64,000 bases of DNA from Kushneria pakistanensis (GCF_014652795.1 NZ_BMZM01000003.1:62001-126000), one strand, 5' to 3'. Counted from the first letter of the stretch, positions 18,712 to 28,505 are shown. The notes: generated by a model not told the origin, from the letters alone. Made by a program: numbers and translations.

Positions 18712-20214
18712 ATGTATATCGGCGTGGACTGCGGTACGCAGAGTACCAAGGTGGTGGTGCTGGATGCGCAAAACGGCGTCATCATCGGCGAAGGACAACA
18801 GGCACACGAGCTGATCAGCCGTGAAAGCGGTCGCCGCGAGCAGAACCCCGAGTGGTGGATCAAGGCGTTTGAAACAGCCTTTCATCAGGCCATTGAGGCG
18901 GCTGGCATCGACGCCGGTGCCGTTCGTGGCATTGGGATCTCCGGACAGCAGCACGGCATGGTAGCGCTTGATGCGCAGGGCGTGCCGGTCTATCCGGGCA
19001 AGCTCTGGAATGACACCGAATCCTCGAAGGAAAACGCCGAATATATCGAGGCCCTGGGTGGCGAGAAGGGCTGTCTGGACATGCTGGGCGTGGTGCCACA
19101 GACCGGCTACACCGCCTCCAAGGTGATGTGGCTGCGCCGGTACCATCGCGATGCCTATGACCGCATCGCGCACATCCTGCTGCCGCATGACTATCTCAAC
19201 TTTTACCTGACCGGCGAATACACTGCCGAATGCGGCGACGCCTCGGGTACGGGCTGGTTCGATACCCGTCAGCGCTGCTGGCATTTTGAGGCCTTCTCGA
19301 AAGTGGCGCCCGAGCTGGATCCGCAGCGCGTGCTGCCGCGACTGGTCGAACCGCATCAGCCGGCCGGTACCGTGCGGCGCGAGATTGCCAGCCGTCTGGG
19401 TCTGGGCAATAGCGTCATCGTCTCGGCCGGGGGTGGCGACAACATGATGGGGGCGATCGGCACCGGCAACATTCAGGCCGGCGCCGTCACCATGAGCCTG
19501 GGCACTTCCGGCACCCTCTATGCCAGTGCCAGTCAGCCGGCCATTACCGATAACGGCCTGGTGGCCAATTTCTGCGCCAGCCACGGCGGCTGGCTGCCCC
19601 TGATCTGCACCATGAACGTGACCTCCGCGACCAGTCAGCTCGGCCGCGTGCTGGGGCATGATGTCAGATCCTTTAATGATGCCGTGGCGCGTGCCCCCAT
19701 CGGGGCCGAGGGCGTCAGGGTACTGCCGTTTTTCAACGGCGAACGCGTGCCCATGCTGCCGGAGGCCACCGGCAGCTTTCTGGGGCTGTCGGCGCATAAT
19801 TTCTCGGCAGACAACCTCTGCCGAGCGACCATGGAAGGCGCCAGTTTTGGCCTGCGCTATGGACTGGATCTGCTGGCGGCGTTCGATATCCGCCCCGATC
19901 AGCTGCGCCTGGTCGGTGGTGGGGCCAACAGCCCCGTCTGGCGACAGATGATTGCCGACATCATGAACGTGGAACTGGTCTGTCCGGTGATTCGGGAGGC
20001 CGCTGCGCTGGGAGGTGCGCTGCAGGCGCAGTGGTGTGATGAATACATGCAGGGTCGCAAGACGGCACTTGCCGATATCTGCCGTCATGCGGTTGATATT
20101 GACCGATCTACCCTCACATCTCCTGACAGGGATAACGTATCGCGCTATGCAGATGTCTATGCAGACTATGTCGAAACGCTTAAAGATCGCTATCCTGAAG
20201 CTCTGACACGGTAG
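18712..20214 (+). CDS. xylB: Xylulokinase
   Basis: This 500-residue FGGY-family kinase opens with the phosphate-binding loop GVDCGTQSTKVVVLD. It contains ISGQQHGMVALD (residues about 74-86, ketose contact), WNDTES, and the second ATP-binding segment GTSGTLYASA followed by LVGGGANSPVWRQM. It phosphorylates D-xylulose to xylulose 5-phosphate. It is 39 bp after the dehydrogenase and equals MtlY of the Pseudomonas mtl operon. Confidence 0.93.
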   Translation: MYIGVDCGTQSTKVVVLDAQNGVIIGEGQQAHELISRESGRREQNPEWWIKAFETAFHQAIEAAGIDAGAVRGIGISGQQHGMVALDAQGVPVYPGKLWNDTESSKENAEYIEALGGEKGCLDMLGVVPQTGYTASKVMWLRRYHRDAYDRIAHILLPHDYLNFYLTGEYTAECGDASGTGWFDTRQRCWHFEAFSKVAPELDPQRVLPRLVEPHQPAGTVRREIASRLGLGNSVIVSAGGGDNMMGAIGTGNIQAGAVTMSLGTSGTLYASASQPAITDNGLVANFCASHGGWLPLICTMNVTSATSQLGRVLGHDVRSFNDAVARAPIGAEGVRVLPFFNGERVPMLPEATGSFLGLSAHNFSADNLCRATMEGASFGLRYGLDLLAAFDIRPDQLRLVGGGANSPVWRQMIADIMNVELVCPVIREAAALGGALQAQWCDEYMQGRKTALADICRHAVDIDRSTLTSPDRDNVSRYADVYADYVETLKDRYPEALTR

Positions 20215-20233
20215 AATTTTCGCTGCAGGCGGT

Positions 20234-20248
20234 CATGAGCCGCTCATG
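20234..20248. other. Palindrome between xylB and tal
   Basis: CATGAGC-C-GCTCATG, a perfect 7+1+7 palindrome 19 bp after the xylB stop. It could be a protein-binding site for separate tal control or a short mRNA hairpin. No other evidence. Confidence 0.35.
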
Positions 20249-20314
20249 CATGAATATCGCGGTCAGTCGATGTTGTCCCGTCGCCTGACCCCAATCGATT
20301 CGATGGAGTGATAC

Positions 20315-21274
20315 ATGGCAACTCAGCTTGAGTCCCTCAAGGCGATTTCCAAGGTCGTCGCCGATACCGGTGATCTGGAAGCGATCAGAAAATATCAGCC
20401 GCATGACTCCACCACCAATCCGTCGCTGCTGCTCAAGGCCTTTGATCTGGAAGGCTATCAGGAGCTGATCGACAAGACGCTTGCCGATGTGAAGCAGGAA
20501 ACCAGCGGTCAGGGTCGTGAAGCGCAGCTCGAGCACGCGGTAGATCGACTTTCCGTGGTGATCGGGACTGAAATTGCCAATATCGTTCCCGGGCGTATCT
20601 CGACGGAAGTGGCCGCCAAGCTCTCCTTTGACAAGGACGCCAGCATCGAAAAGGCGCGCAAGCTGATCGGTCTTTATGAAAAGGCCGGTATCGGGCGTGA
20701 CAAGGTACTGATCAAGCTCGCCTCGACCTGGGAAGGCATTCGCGCTGCTGAAGTGCTGGAAAAGGAAGGCATTCAGTGCAACCTGACGCTCCTGTTCAGC
20801 GATGCCCAGGCCCGTGCCTGCTTTGAAGCCGGTGTATTCCTGATTTCGCCCTTCGTGGGTCGTGTGACCGACTGGTACAAGCAGCGTGACGGCGTTGAAA
20901 ACTACAGCCCCGAGGAAGATCCGGGTGTGAAGTTCGTGCGTGGTGTATGCGATTACGCCAGCAACTATGGCTACGACACCGTGGTCATGGGGGCGAGCTT
21001 CCGCAACACCGATCAGATTCTGGCGCTGGCCGGCTGTAACCGTCTGACCATCTCTCCGGACCTGCTGGAAAAGCTGGCTAACACCGAAGGCGAGGTTGAG
21101 CGCAAGGTGACCGATACCGGCGCCGGCGACAAGAAGGTCGAGCCGATCACTGAAGCCGATTTCCGCTGGCAGCACAATCAGGACGCGATGGCCAACGACA
21201 AGCTGGCCGAAGGTATTCGCAAGTTTGCCGAAGACCAGGAAAAGCTGGAAGGCATGATTGAAAAGCGCATGTAA
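20315..21274 (+). CDS. tal: Transaldolase
   Basis: This 319-residue enzyme of the TalA/TalB class starts [20 protein letters not shown] and has the Schiff-base lysine in [15 protein letters not shown] (about residue 132). It transfers a dihydroxyacetone unit between sedoheptulose 7-phosphate and glyceraldehyde 3-phosphate, so it processes the xylulose 5-phosphate made by the operon. The 100-bp gap from xylB and GATGGAG before the ATG suggest it can be expressed on its own. A strong terminator follows. Confidence 0.96.
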   Translation: MATQLESLKAISKVVADTGDLEAIRKYQPHDSTTNPSLLLKAFDLEGYQELIDKTLADVKQETSGQGREAQLEHAVDRLSVVIGTEIANIVPGRISTEVAAKLSFDKDASIEKARKLIGLYEKAGIGRDKVLIKLASTWEGIRAAEVLEKEGIQCNLTLLFSDAQARACFEAGVFLISPFVGRVTDWYKQRDGVENYSPEEDPGVKFVRGVCDYASNYGYDTVVMGASFRNTDQILALAGCNRLTISPDLLEKLANTEGEVERKVTDTGAGDKKVEPITEADFRWQHNQDAMANDKLAEGIRKFAEDQEKLEGMIEKRM

Positions 21275-21294
21275 ATACGGCGTTGTTTGACCAT

Positions 21295-21326
21295 AAGGCC
21301 GGCCCCGTGAAGGGCCGGCCTTTTCA
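21295..21326 (+). terminator. Intrinsic terminator after tal
   Basis: AAGGCCGGCCC, loop of 6, GGGCCGGCCTT followed by TT. The perfect 11-bp GC-rich stem lies 20 bp after the tal stop. Confidence 0.85.
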
Positions 21327-21374
21327 TGTCGAAGCATTGCAAAAAGCGCTGACAATAATTTCTGAGAGAAGACG

Positions 21375-22043
21375 ATGTCGTCTGAAAACGATGTGGCTGG
21401 CATTTTGATCGATGAGGCGGTGGTCGCTGCCGCCCGAACGCTGATCCATGACCGGCCCCGCGCACTATTGGGGCTGGTGGGAGCGCCAGGGGCGGGCAAG
21501 TCGAGCGTCAGCGAGGCGCTGCTGAATCATCTGGGGGAGCAGATGCAGGTAGTGCCGATGGATGGCTATCATCTCTCCAATCGTGAGCTGGCGCGTCTTG
21601 GGCGCGCCGAGCGCAAGGGGGCACCGGATACGTTCGACAGTGCCGGCTATGTGTCGCTGCTGGAACGCCTGCGCACGCCTCAAGCGGGTGAGACCGTCTA
21701 CGCCCCCGGATTTTATCGTGAGATCGAGGAGCCCATTGCGGCCAGTATTGCCGTACCACCAGACACATCACTGGTGGTCACCGAAGGCAACTATCTGTTG
21801 TTGGAAGAGGCGCCTTGGGATCGTGTCAGATCGCTGCTTGATGAGGTCTGGTATGTTGAAGTCGACACCGAGCTGCGCGAACAGTGGCTGGTCGAGCGGC
21901 ACATGCGCTTTGGACGCAGTGAAGCCGAAGCATTGGCCTGGGTGGCCAGCACCGATCGCCCCAATGCCGAGCGCATTGAAGCCACGCGCGCGCGCGCGGA
22001 CCGCCTTATCGGCTGGGACGGAGGGTGTATTCGATTTTTATAA
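21375..22043 (+). CDS. P-loop kinase of the uridine kinase/FrcK-like family
   Basis: This 222-residue protein has Walker A GAPGAGKSS (about residue 39) and the uridine kinase/phosphoribulokinase-like blocks VVPMDGYHLSN, GAPDTFDSAGYVSLLERLR, YAPGFYREIEEPI, VVTEGNYLLLEE and RHMRFGRS. The family is annotated as nucleoside/nucleotide kinase-like and includes FrcK of rhizobial fructose operons. It sits where the Pseudomonas mtl operon carries the fructokinase MtlZ, so a role in ketose phosphorylation is a reasonable guess but unproven. Its start is close to the tal terminator, so a separate promoter is likely. Confidence 0.82.
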   Translation: MSSENDVAGILIDEAVVAAARTLIHDRPRALLGLVGAPGAGKSSVSEALLNHLGEQMQVVPMDGYHLSNRELARLGRAERKGAPDTFDSAGYVSLLERLRTPQAGETVYAPGFYREIEEPIAASIAVPPDTSLVVTEGNYLLLEEAPWDRVRSLLDEVWYVEVDTELREQWLVERHMRFGRSEAEALAWVASTDRPNAERIEATRARADRLIGWDGGCIRFL

Positions 22044-22143
22044 ACGCCGCCTACGCAATGTCACGTGATGTCACCATTTACCTGTCGCTCTGCGGCCAAT
22101 GAATGATCGCATCAGCGTGGCTTCAGGTTACAATTTCGATCAG

Positions 22144-22171
22144 GCTCTGATGCTTATCAGGGCATTTTTTT
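22144..22171 (+). terminator. Intrinsic terminator after the P-loop kinase
   Basis: GCTCTGAT, loop GCTT, ATCAGGGC, then ATTTTTTT. It is 100 bp after the kinase stop and 42 bp before the sugar porter ATG, so the porter must be transcribed from a promoter overlapping or following this site, or by readthrough. Confidence 0.75.
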
Positions 22172-22213
22172 GAGTATAACGCTGACACGATTCAGCTGGT
22201 TTTGGGAGTTTTC

Positions 22214-23635
22214 ATGGATCATCACGCAGGGAACGCGCAGAAAGGGCCGCGCGGCAGGGCTCTGGTTGTTCTGGTCTCGATCATTGCAGCGCTGGGTGGG
22301 CTGCTGTTTGGTTATGACACCGGCATTATCGGTGTGGCCCTGCTGGGGCTGGCACGCGATTTTGCGCTCGATGACACGCTCAAGCAGATCGTGACCGGTG
22401 CCATCATTCTGGGCGCGCTGGTGGGCTGTCTGGGTACCGGGCCCATTTCCGATCGTATTGGTCGGCGCTGGTCGATCGCGCTGGTCGGGCTGGTGTTCAC
22501 CCTGGGCTCGATTCTGTCGGCAGCGGCGCCCAGCGTGGCGGTGCTGATACTGGCGCGCTTTATTCTGGGTCTGTCGGCCGGTAGCGCCACGCAGATCATT
22601 CCGGTCTATATCGCCGAGGTCACCCCGCCGGCGCATCGCGGCAAGCTGGTGGTGATGTTCCAGTTCATGGTGGTCTTTGGCATCCTGGTGGCCTATCTCA
22701 CCGGCTACGCACTGGGTCATCAGTGGCGCTGGATGTTCGCACTCGGCATCATTCCCTCGGTGGTGTTGATGATCGGCATGCTGTTGCTGCCGGAGAGCCC
22801 GCGCTGGCTGCTGGGCAAGAACCGTGAAGCCGAGGCGCTGGGTATTCTTGAGCGGGTACGCGGTGATAAGCAGGGCGCACAGCAGGAGCTGAACGAGATC
22901 AAGGAAATTTCGGCGCAGCCGGAAGGACGCTGGAAGGATCTTTTCAGCCCGTGGGTACGCCCGGCCCTGATTGCGGGCTTTGGTATCGCGATGTTCTCCC
23001 AGATTACCGGCAACAACGCCCTGATCTACTACGCACCGACCATTCTGAGTGACGCAGGCTTTGGCGACAGCGCCTCGGTGCTGGCAGCCGTTGGCGGGGC
23101 AGTGTTGATCAATCTGGCCACCGTGCTGGGTATCTTTCTGGTCGACCGCATCGGTCGCAAGCGCTTTCTGCTCTGGATGGTGCCCGGCTCTGCCGTGGCG
23201 CTGATTGTCATGGGGGCGCTCTTCATTGGCGGCTCTCCGGAAAGCACGGCGGCACAGTGGACGCTGGTAGCGTGTCTGGCCATCTACATGGCGCTCAACT
23301 CAAGCTTTGGCGTCTGTCTGTGGTTGATCAACGCCGAGGTCTATCCGCTGTTCGTGCGCGGCAAGGGGGCCAGTGTCGGCGCCTTCAGCCACTGGATCTT
23401 CAATCTTTTGATGACATTGACCACGCTGTCACTGATCGGCGCACTGGGCACTTCGGGCACCTTCTGGCTCTATGCCTTGATTACCATTGCGGCGCTGGTA
23501 TTCATCGTACGCTACGTGCCTGAAACGAAGGGACGCTCGCTTGAGGAGATCGAGGCGGATCTGCGCAACGGTACCTTTTTCCCGGCCAAACGCAAAAAGG
23601 CCGCGAAAGCGAAGGGCCATGCGGCACGGACATAA
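22214..23635 (+). CDS. MFS sugar porter family transporter (XylE-like)
   Basis: This 473-residue carrier has 12 predicted helices. Sugar-porter signatures are visible: GLLFGYDTGIIGVAL in helix 1, DRIGRRW between helices 2 and 3, IPVYIAEVTPPAHRGKL, PESPRWLL, and PETKGRSLEEIE at the end of helix 12. It probably imports a monosaccharide (xylose, arabinose, glucose or fructose) by H+ symport. The ATG at 22214 has GGGAG 5 nt upstream. Its position after the polyol genes suggests sugar catabolism that shares the pentose route. Confidence 0.92.
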   Translation: MDHHAGNAQKGPRGRALVVLVSIIAALGGLLFGYDTGIIGVALLGLARDFALDDTLKQIVTGAIILGALVGCLGTGPISDRIGRRWSIALVGLVFTLGSILSAAAPSVAVLILARFILGLSAGSATQIIPVYIAEVTPPAHRGKLVVMFQFMVVFGILVAYLTGYALGHQWRWMFALGIIPSVVLMIGMLLLPESPRWLLGKNREAEALGILERVRGDKQGAQQELNEIKEISAQPEGRWKDLFSPWVRPALIAGFGIAMFSQITGNNALIYYAPTILSDAGFGDSASVLAAVGGAVLINLATVLGIFLVDRIGRKRFLLWMVPGSAVALIVMGALFIGGSPESTAAQWTLVACLAIYMALNSSFGVCLWLINAEVYPLFVRGKGASVGAFSHWIFNLLMTLTTLSLIGALGTSGTFWLYALITIAALVFIVRYVPETKGRSLEEIEADLRNGTFFPAKRKKAAKAKGHAART

Positions 23636-23653
23636 ACCGTTATTGGATAATAA

Positions 23654-23681
23654 AAAAAGGGCGCCTTCAGGCGCCCTTTTT
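23654..23681. terminator. Bidirectional terminator, sugar porter / malic enzyme
   Basis: AAAAAGGGCGCC, loop TTCA, GGCGCCCTTTTT. The perfect stem with A- and T-runs serves the two convergent genes. Confidence 0.88.
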
Positions 23682-23696
23682 GATGATGCATTGCGC

Positions 23697-25394
23697 TTAG
23701 AACGAGGCGCGGCGGTATTCGCGATAGCGCGGCTTCCAGAAGTTGGCATCGATCGCCTGACGAATGGTCTCGTCATCGGTTTCAAGCGCTACACCATCTT
23801 CCTGGGCGCGTTTGGCCACGGCGATAGCGATCTTTCTGCTGACATCCTGAATGTCGGCCAGTGGCGGCAGAACCGCGCCCTTGCCCTCCAGGGCCACCGG
23901 GGAGCAGTCGGCCAGCGCCCTTGAGGCGGCCATCAGCATGCCGTCGGTAATGCGAGAGGCTTTGGCGGTAATCGCGCCCAGACCCACGCCCGGGAAGATA
24001 TAGGAGTTGTTGCACTGGGCAATCGGGATCTTGCGATCACCGATGGTGACCGGCTTGAAGGGGCTGCCGGTGGAGACCAGTGCCTCGCCATTGGTCCATT
24101 CAAGGATTTCACGCGGCGTGGCCTCAATGCGCGACGTCGGATTGGACAGCGGCATGACCAGCGGCTCACGGCAGTGGCTGTGCATGGTTTTGATGACTTC
24201 TTCGGTGAAGAGCCCGCGCTGGCCCGACACACCGATCAGGATGGTGGGTTTGGCGTTGCGGACCACATCGATCAGGGCCAGATCACCGCTGCCGGCGTCC
24301 CAGTCGCTGATGTCGGCACGCTTTTGTACCAGGCGACGCTGGAAGTTGACCAGATTGCTCATGTCGTCGGTCAAAAGGCCGTAGCGGTCGATCATGAAGA
24401 TGCGCTTGCGGGCTTCTTCTTCGGACAGGCCTTCCTCCTGCATGGCCAGCACGATGTGTTCGGCAATGCCGCACCCGGCAGAGCCGGCACCCACGAAGGC
24501 GATGCGCTGCTCGGAGAGCTTCTCGTTTTTGGCCTTGCAGGCCGAAAAGAGGGTGCCCAGCGCCACGGATGCGGTGCCCTGGATGTCATCGTTAAAGCAG
24601 CAGATCTCGTCGCGATAGCGCTCCAGCAACGGCATGGCGTTGGCCTGGGCGAAATCCTCGAACTGGATGATGGCATTGGGCCAGCGTCGACGAATGCCCT
24701 GAATGCACTGGTCAACGAATTCGTAATAAGCCTCGCCCGTGACACGCTCATGGCGCCATCCCATATACATCGGATCGTCGAGCAGGTCCTGATTGTTGGT
24801 GCCGGCATCCAGCACGATCGGCATGGTATAGGCCGGGCTTATGCCGCCACAGGCGGTGTAGAGTGACAGCTTGCCGATGGGAATGCCCATGCCGCCGATG
24901 CCCTGATCACCCAGCCCCAGAATGCGCTCGCTGTCGGTAATCACCACCACCTTGACGTTATCCTTGGTGGCGCTGTGCAGGATGTCGGTGATGTGTTCGC
25001 GGTGATCATAGGAGATGAAGATACCGCGGTGGGAGCGATAGATCTGGGAAAACGACTGACACGCCTCGCCCACGGTAGGCGTGTAGATGATCGGCAGCAT
25101 TTCCTCGAGATGGTCTTCCAGCAGGCGGAAGAAAAGCGTTTCGTTGCTGTCCTGGATCGAGCGCAGATAAATATGACGATCCAGATCGCTGGACTGCTGG
25201 GCGTACTGCTGATAGGCGCGCTCGGCCTGCTCTTCGATGGTCTCGATGTTCTGCGGCAAAAGGCCCAGCAGGTTGAACTGGATGCGCTCTTCAAGCGAGA
25301 AGGCACTGTCCTTGTTGAGCAGCGGCGTTTCCAGCAGGGTAGGCCCCGAATGCACGATATAAAGCGGGCGAGAAGGGTTCTGATCCATCGTCAT
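23697..25394 (-). CDS. maeA: NAD-dependent malic enzyme
   Basis: This 565-residue enzyme equals the length of E. coli MaeA. It opens [20 protein letters not shown] and carries the malic enzyme blocks [31 protein letters not shown] (catalytic and metal region) and the NAD-binding motif [13 protein letters not shown]. It decarboxylates malate to pyruvate with NAD+ reduction, linking the TCA cycle to pyruvate. Starts at 25394 and 25388 (MDQ) are both possible; AGCGAG lies just upstream of the first. Confidence 0.95.
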   Translation of the reverse strand: MTMDQNPSRPLYIVHSGPTLLETPLLNKDSAFSLEERIQFNLLGLLPQNIETIEEQAERAYQQYAQQSSDLDRHIYLRSIQDSNETLFFRLLEDHLEEMLPIIYTPTVGEACQSFSQIYRSHRGIFISYDHREHITDILHSATKDNVKVVVITDSERILGLGDQGIGGMGIPIGKLSLYTACGGISPAYTMPIVLDAGTNNQDLLDDPMYMGWRHERVTGEAYYEFVDQCIQGIRRRWPNAIIQFEDFAQANAMPLLERYRDEICCFNDDIQGTASVALGTLFSACKAKNEKLSEQRIAFVGAGSAGCGIAEHIVLAMQEEGLSEEEARKRIFMIDRYGLLTDDMSNLVNFQRRLVQKRADISDWDAGSGDLALIDVVRNAKPTILIGVSGQRGLFTEEVIKTMHSHCREPLVMPLSNPTSRIEATPREILEWTNGEALVSTGSPFKPVTIGDRKIPIAQCNNSYIFPGVGLGAITAKASRITDGMLMAASRALADCSPVALEGKGAVLPPLADIQDVSRKIAIAVAKRAQEDGVALETDDETIRQAIDANFWKPRYREYRRASF

Positions 25395-25550
25395 GACTCG
25401 CTGTAGACAGAAAGTGAAGGGAGACCCCGGGCACAACGTGCAGGGGAATCGACCGGGTCATTCATCGCCGGCGGCGTTCCTGCTGTCGCCATCTTCTGGA
25501 ACGCAACACAGCGCAACCACGGCCCGACAGCCTGCGCCGGGCCGAATCCA

Positions 25551-26906
25551 TCAGCTGCCCAGCGACATCAAAAGCAGTGGCAGCATCATGTAAAGCTCGG
25601 GATGAGACTCGCCGTTGACCAGCAGATCCCGGCTGTTCATCCGGACATCCAGGCGATATCGATCGCCCTCGCGGGCCAGCAGGCCTTCCTGCTCGAGCCC
25701 TTCAAGCATCTGCTCCGGGCGGGCATCAGGGTTGGAAAGCGAGACCAGCCGGGCAAGCAGCGTGCGGTCCGAGGCCATATCCACACTCAGGGCAGCGCGG
25801 CCCAGCGCCGAGGCAATGGGGGAGCGCTCGTTGTGATCGCCTTCCTTCAGATTGAGGGCAACCTTGCCTTCCATCGAGCCCTGTGGCGTATCCAGACCGG
25901 CTACTGTCATCTCGAAGATCGGCGTGCCCTGAATGGCTTCCATCAGGTACTGGGTCATCATCTGCTGGACCTGTCCGGAGATCTGATCCTCGTCCAGCGA
26001 GTTGTCCAGATTGGACAGGCCGATCAACAGGTGGCGTGTGGCATCACGGGGCAGGTGTCTGAACACCAGCGTCTGGGTGGCGTTGTTGATGATGAGCGGT
26101 TCGGCCATCGACGGGTCCTGCAGCAGCATGTTGCTGAGCTGCCAGGAGCCGGTCATGGACAGGCCATCCTCGCCGTTGTCACGCAGTTGTCCCTGGCCGT
26201 CAACGCCGAGCTTGAGGGCCACACCTTCAGTGTCGTCCTGATAGTGCAGTTGACCCAGGGTGGTCTTGAAGCGGCTGTCCCAGAAGTTTTCCGTATTGGG
26301 CCAGTCGGGGCCGCCGGCGCCGCTGCTTTCAAGCGAGAGCGACCTGAGCACCAGCGAGGCATCATCGCTCTGGAAGTTCAGGGAAGGCATCGAAATGTCT
26401 GTCGAGGTGCGATCATTATCCAGGCGGTAGTGCCCATCCATACCACCCCAGGCCAGTCGGGCGCCTGGTATCTCCGGCACATCGGTCTCATCAAAGGCCG
26501 GGGAGTGCCAGTCGATGTTGATGGCATTGCCAAAGCCTGCCGTGGTCGTGGCTTCAAGCGGCTGCCGGTCACCGAAATAGTGCGCCACGGCGCTCTGCTG
26601 CTCGCCAAAATCGGGTGTGCTGTCGATATGAGCCCAGCCAAAACCCCAGGGGCCGTGGGTAATGTGGTGATGAACGTCGATCGGCCATGGTCCATCCTCG
26701 GTCTCGAGAATGGTATGGGTCACGGCGTCGGAGGTGCGCCAGCCCCGATCATAGCGGGTGACTTGCGTGGGCGCGCTGGCGGAAATCTGCTCCACGCCCT
26801 GGCGAAACTCCTGTTCGATACGCTTGCCGGTATACCAGGGCGCTGCCGCACCCACCGCCACGATGATGACCGCCGCGGTACCGATAATGCCCGTTGTCTT
26901 GCGCAT
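25551..26906 (-). CDS. DUF945 family protein (YdgA-like)
   Basis: This 451-residue protein begins with an N-terminal signal-anchor (about residues 5-25, GIIGTAAVIIVAVGAAAPWYTG), followed by GKRIEQEFRQGVEQI, the usual opening of DUF945 proteins. The rest is beta-rich and periplasmic, ending hydrophobic (YMMLPLLLMSLGS). E. coli YdgA is an envelope protein with no settled biochemical role. The gene follows maeA's upstream region on the same strand, with a 156-bp gap, and has the next gene 53 bp upstream. Confidence 0.85.
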   Translation of the reverse strand: MRKTTGIIGTAAVIIVAVGAAAPWYTGKRIEQEFRQGVEQISASAPTQVTRYDRGWRTSDAVTHTILETEDGPWPIDVHHHITHGPWGFGWAHIDSTPDFGEQQSAVAHYFGDRQPLEATTTAGFGNAINIDWHSPAFDETDVPEIPGARLAWGGMDGHYRLDNDRTSTDISMPSLNFQSDDASLVLRSLSLESSGAGGPDWPNTENFWDSRFKTTLGQLHYQDDTEGVALKLGVDGQGQLRDNGEDGLSMTGSWQLSNMLLQDPSMAEPLIINNATQTLVFRHLPRDATRHLLIGLSNLDNSLDEDQISGQVQQMMTQYLMEAIQGTPIFEMTVAGLDTPQGSMEGKVALNLKEGDHNERSPIASALGRAALSVDMASDRTLLARLVSLSNPDARPEQMLEGLEQEGLLAREGDRYRLDVRMNSRDLLVNGESHPELYMMLPLLLMSLGS

Positions 26907-26959
26907 GAAGATTCCTGAACGTTCGTATGTTTTTCTGACGTGGCGGCGTTCGGGGCCGG

Positions 26960-27811
26960 TTATGACTTGTCCACCAGTCGGATGCCATCGGCTTCGATGG
27001 TGATCAGACCCTGCTTGTAAAGCCCGCCAATCACCTTTTTGAAATTACCCTTGCTTACCCCAAAGGTGCGCTGGATCAGGGCCGGTTCGCTCTTGTCACT
27101 GATGGCAAGCGTGCCGCCTGCCTTTTGCAGCCTTTCAAGAATCTGCTCGGCCAGCGGCTCGGCGAGTACTTCGCGGCGCGGCTGCAGGCTCAGATCCACC
27201 TTGCCGTCGTCACGGACCTGGCGAATATAGCCTTTGGTGCGGGTGCCCATGCGCAGCGGGCGAATCGCTTCGCTCTTGTGCAAAAGCCCCCAGTGGCGAT
27301 GATTGATGATGGCATTGAAGCCCAGGTCGGTTGGGCCGGTGATGACCAGATCGACCTCTTCGTCCCGTGCATAATCGGCCGGCGTCTGGTCCAGATAGCG
27401 GTCCAGGCGCATCGAGGCGGTAATGCGTCGGGTGCGATCATCGAGATAGGCCACGACCATGCAGCGATCGCCCTGACGCAGTGGCCGCTGGGTGCGCTCT
27501 TCAAAATGCGGCAGCAGCAGGTCCTTGGGGAGTCCCCAGTCCAGAAAGATACCCACCGGAGTGCGCTCGACCACTTCCAGGGCGGCAAACTCGCCAACCT
27601 GAATTTTGGGGCGCTCGGTGGTCGCGATCGGGCGGTCTTCGCTGTCAAGATACAAAAACACGCGAAGCGAGTCGCCCGGCTCGGTAGAAGTACCCCGTGG
27701 TATCTGACGCGTCGGCAGAAGGATATCGCCCAGCGTGCCGCCATCGAGGAAAAGCCCGATAGAGGACGTTCTGAGGATCTCAAGGGTATTGAAACGGCCC
27801 ATTGCCGGCAT
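26960..27811 (-). CDS. S1 RNA-binding domain protein, CvfB family
   Basis: This 283-residue protein begins GRFNTLEILRTSSIGLFLDGG and shows repeated S1/OB-like domains (VGEFAALEVVERTPVGIFLDW, LRQGDRCMVVAYLDDRTRRI) and a C-terminal winged helix (LIQRTFGVSKGNFKKVIGGLYKQGLI). This matches the CvfB/YitL family, RNA-binding proteins that affect virulence and mRNA fate in Gram-positives; the role in Gram-negatives is unknown. The start at 27811 has a GGGG-type site; 27802 is an alternative, and the open frame upstream to 27844 has no ribosome site. Confidence 0.82.
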   Translation of the reverse strand: MPAMGRFNTLEILRTSSIGLFLDGGTLGDILLPTRQIPRGTSTEPGDSLRVFLYLDSEDRPIATTERPKIQVGEFAALEVVERTPVGIFLDWGLPKDLLLPHFEERTQRPLRQGDRCMVVAYLDDRTRRITASMRLDRYLDQTPADYARDEEVDLVITGPTDLGFNAIINHRHWGLLHKSEAIRPLRMGTRTKGYIRQVRDDGKVDLSLQPRREVLAEPLAEQILERLQKAGGTLAISDKSEPALIQRTFGVSKGNFKKVIGGLYKQGLITIEADGIRLVDKS

Positions 27812-27933
27812 GGTCACGCCCCGTGAACAGGATGAAAACGTCATGTTAACGCAATCGTACCGGTGGCGGGCAGGGGAAGGGTGCCTGTGGTGTACGCCTT
27901 GCCATGATCAGGAGGCAGTGCAATGATTTTTGT

Positions 27934-28029
27934 CAGGAGATGGCATACCTCCTGAAGCGCACGCTTCAAACCATCACGTTCGTGATTGATGATGCCTGTA
28001 TCACGCACCCGGGGTGCGGGCGCAGGCAT
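27934..28029 (+). promoter_or_regulatory. Fluoride riboswitch (crcB motif) with expression platform
   Basis: The stretch 27934-27998 matches the crcB/fluoride RNA: P1 CAGGAG (27934-27939) with CTCCTG (27949-27954), loop containing GATGGCAT, then AAACC, a P3 stem ATCAC/GTGAT (27973-27986), and TGATGATGCC. GGCAT (27942-27946) can pair with ATGCC (27992-27996) to form the known pseudoknot. An extra hairpin GAAGCG/CGCTTC (27954-27967) is inserted between P1 and the AAAC segment. Downstream, CAGGCAT (28023-28029) can pair with ATGCCTG (27992-27998), which would break the pseudoknot: a plausible on/off switch. It lies 80 bp before crcB. Confidence 0.88.
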
Positions 28030-28108
28030 GTCATGACAAAAGCTCCTCTGTATTCTCTCGCCGCCCCTTCGTGTCGTCATGATCTGTCAGACATCGCAGG
28101 AGTTTCGC

Positions 28109-28498
28109 ATGTGGTTTTCCATTCTTGCCATTGGCCTGGGCGCCGCGGTTGGCGCCAATCTGCGCTGGGCACTGTCGCTGGCGCTCAATGCACTTTTCCC
28201 TCCCATCCCGCCGGGGACGCTGGTGGCCAACCTGCTGGGGGCATGGCTGATAGGGATTGCCTTTGCCCTGTTCAATCTGCTGCCGGAACTGAGCCCACAC
28301 TGGAAACTGTTTGTGGTGACCGGATTTCTGGGCGCGCTGACAACCTTTTCGACCTTTTCACTGGAAATCACCGGGCAGCTGCAGGCCGGACGTTATCTGA
28401 GTGCCCTTGCTGCCATCAGCGCCCATCTTGCCGGGTCACTGATCATGACGGCACTGGGAATGGCCTGCGTTGCGCTTGTGCGCGAGTGGCTGCGGTAG
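28109..28498 (+). CDS. crcB: Fluoride efflux channel CrcB/Fluc
   Basis: This 129-residue protein has four hydrophobic helices and the Fluc signatures GAAVGANLRWALS, GTLVANLLGAWLIG (the conserved Asn) and TGFLGALTTFSTFS (the phenylalanine-box and central Na+ region). Dual-topology dimers export fluoride. The ATG at 28109 has AGGAG 8 nt upstream. Control by the fluoride riboswitch in front of it is strongly supported by the sequence. Confidence 0.95.
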   Translation: MWFSILAIGLGAAVGANLRWALSLALNALFPPIPPGTLVANLLGAWLIGIAFALFNLLPELSPHWKLFVVTGFLGALTTFSTFSLEITGQLQAGRYLSALAAISAHLAGSLIMTALGMACVALVREWLR

Positions 28499-28505
28499 GT
28501 GCCAT

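Noticed and set aside
17131-20088. 985-codon antisense open frame opposite the mannitol dehydrogenase and xylulokinase genes
   Set aside because: The plus-strand genes have clear families and motifs; the antisense frame is a GC-rich shadow with no recognisable domain.
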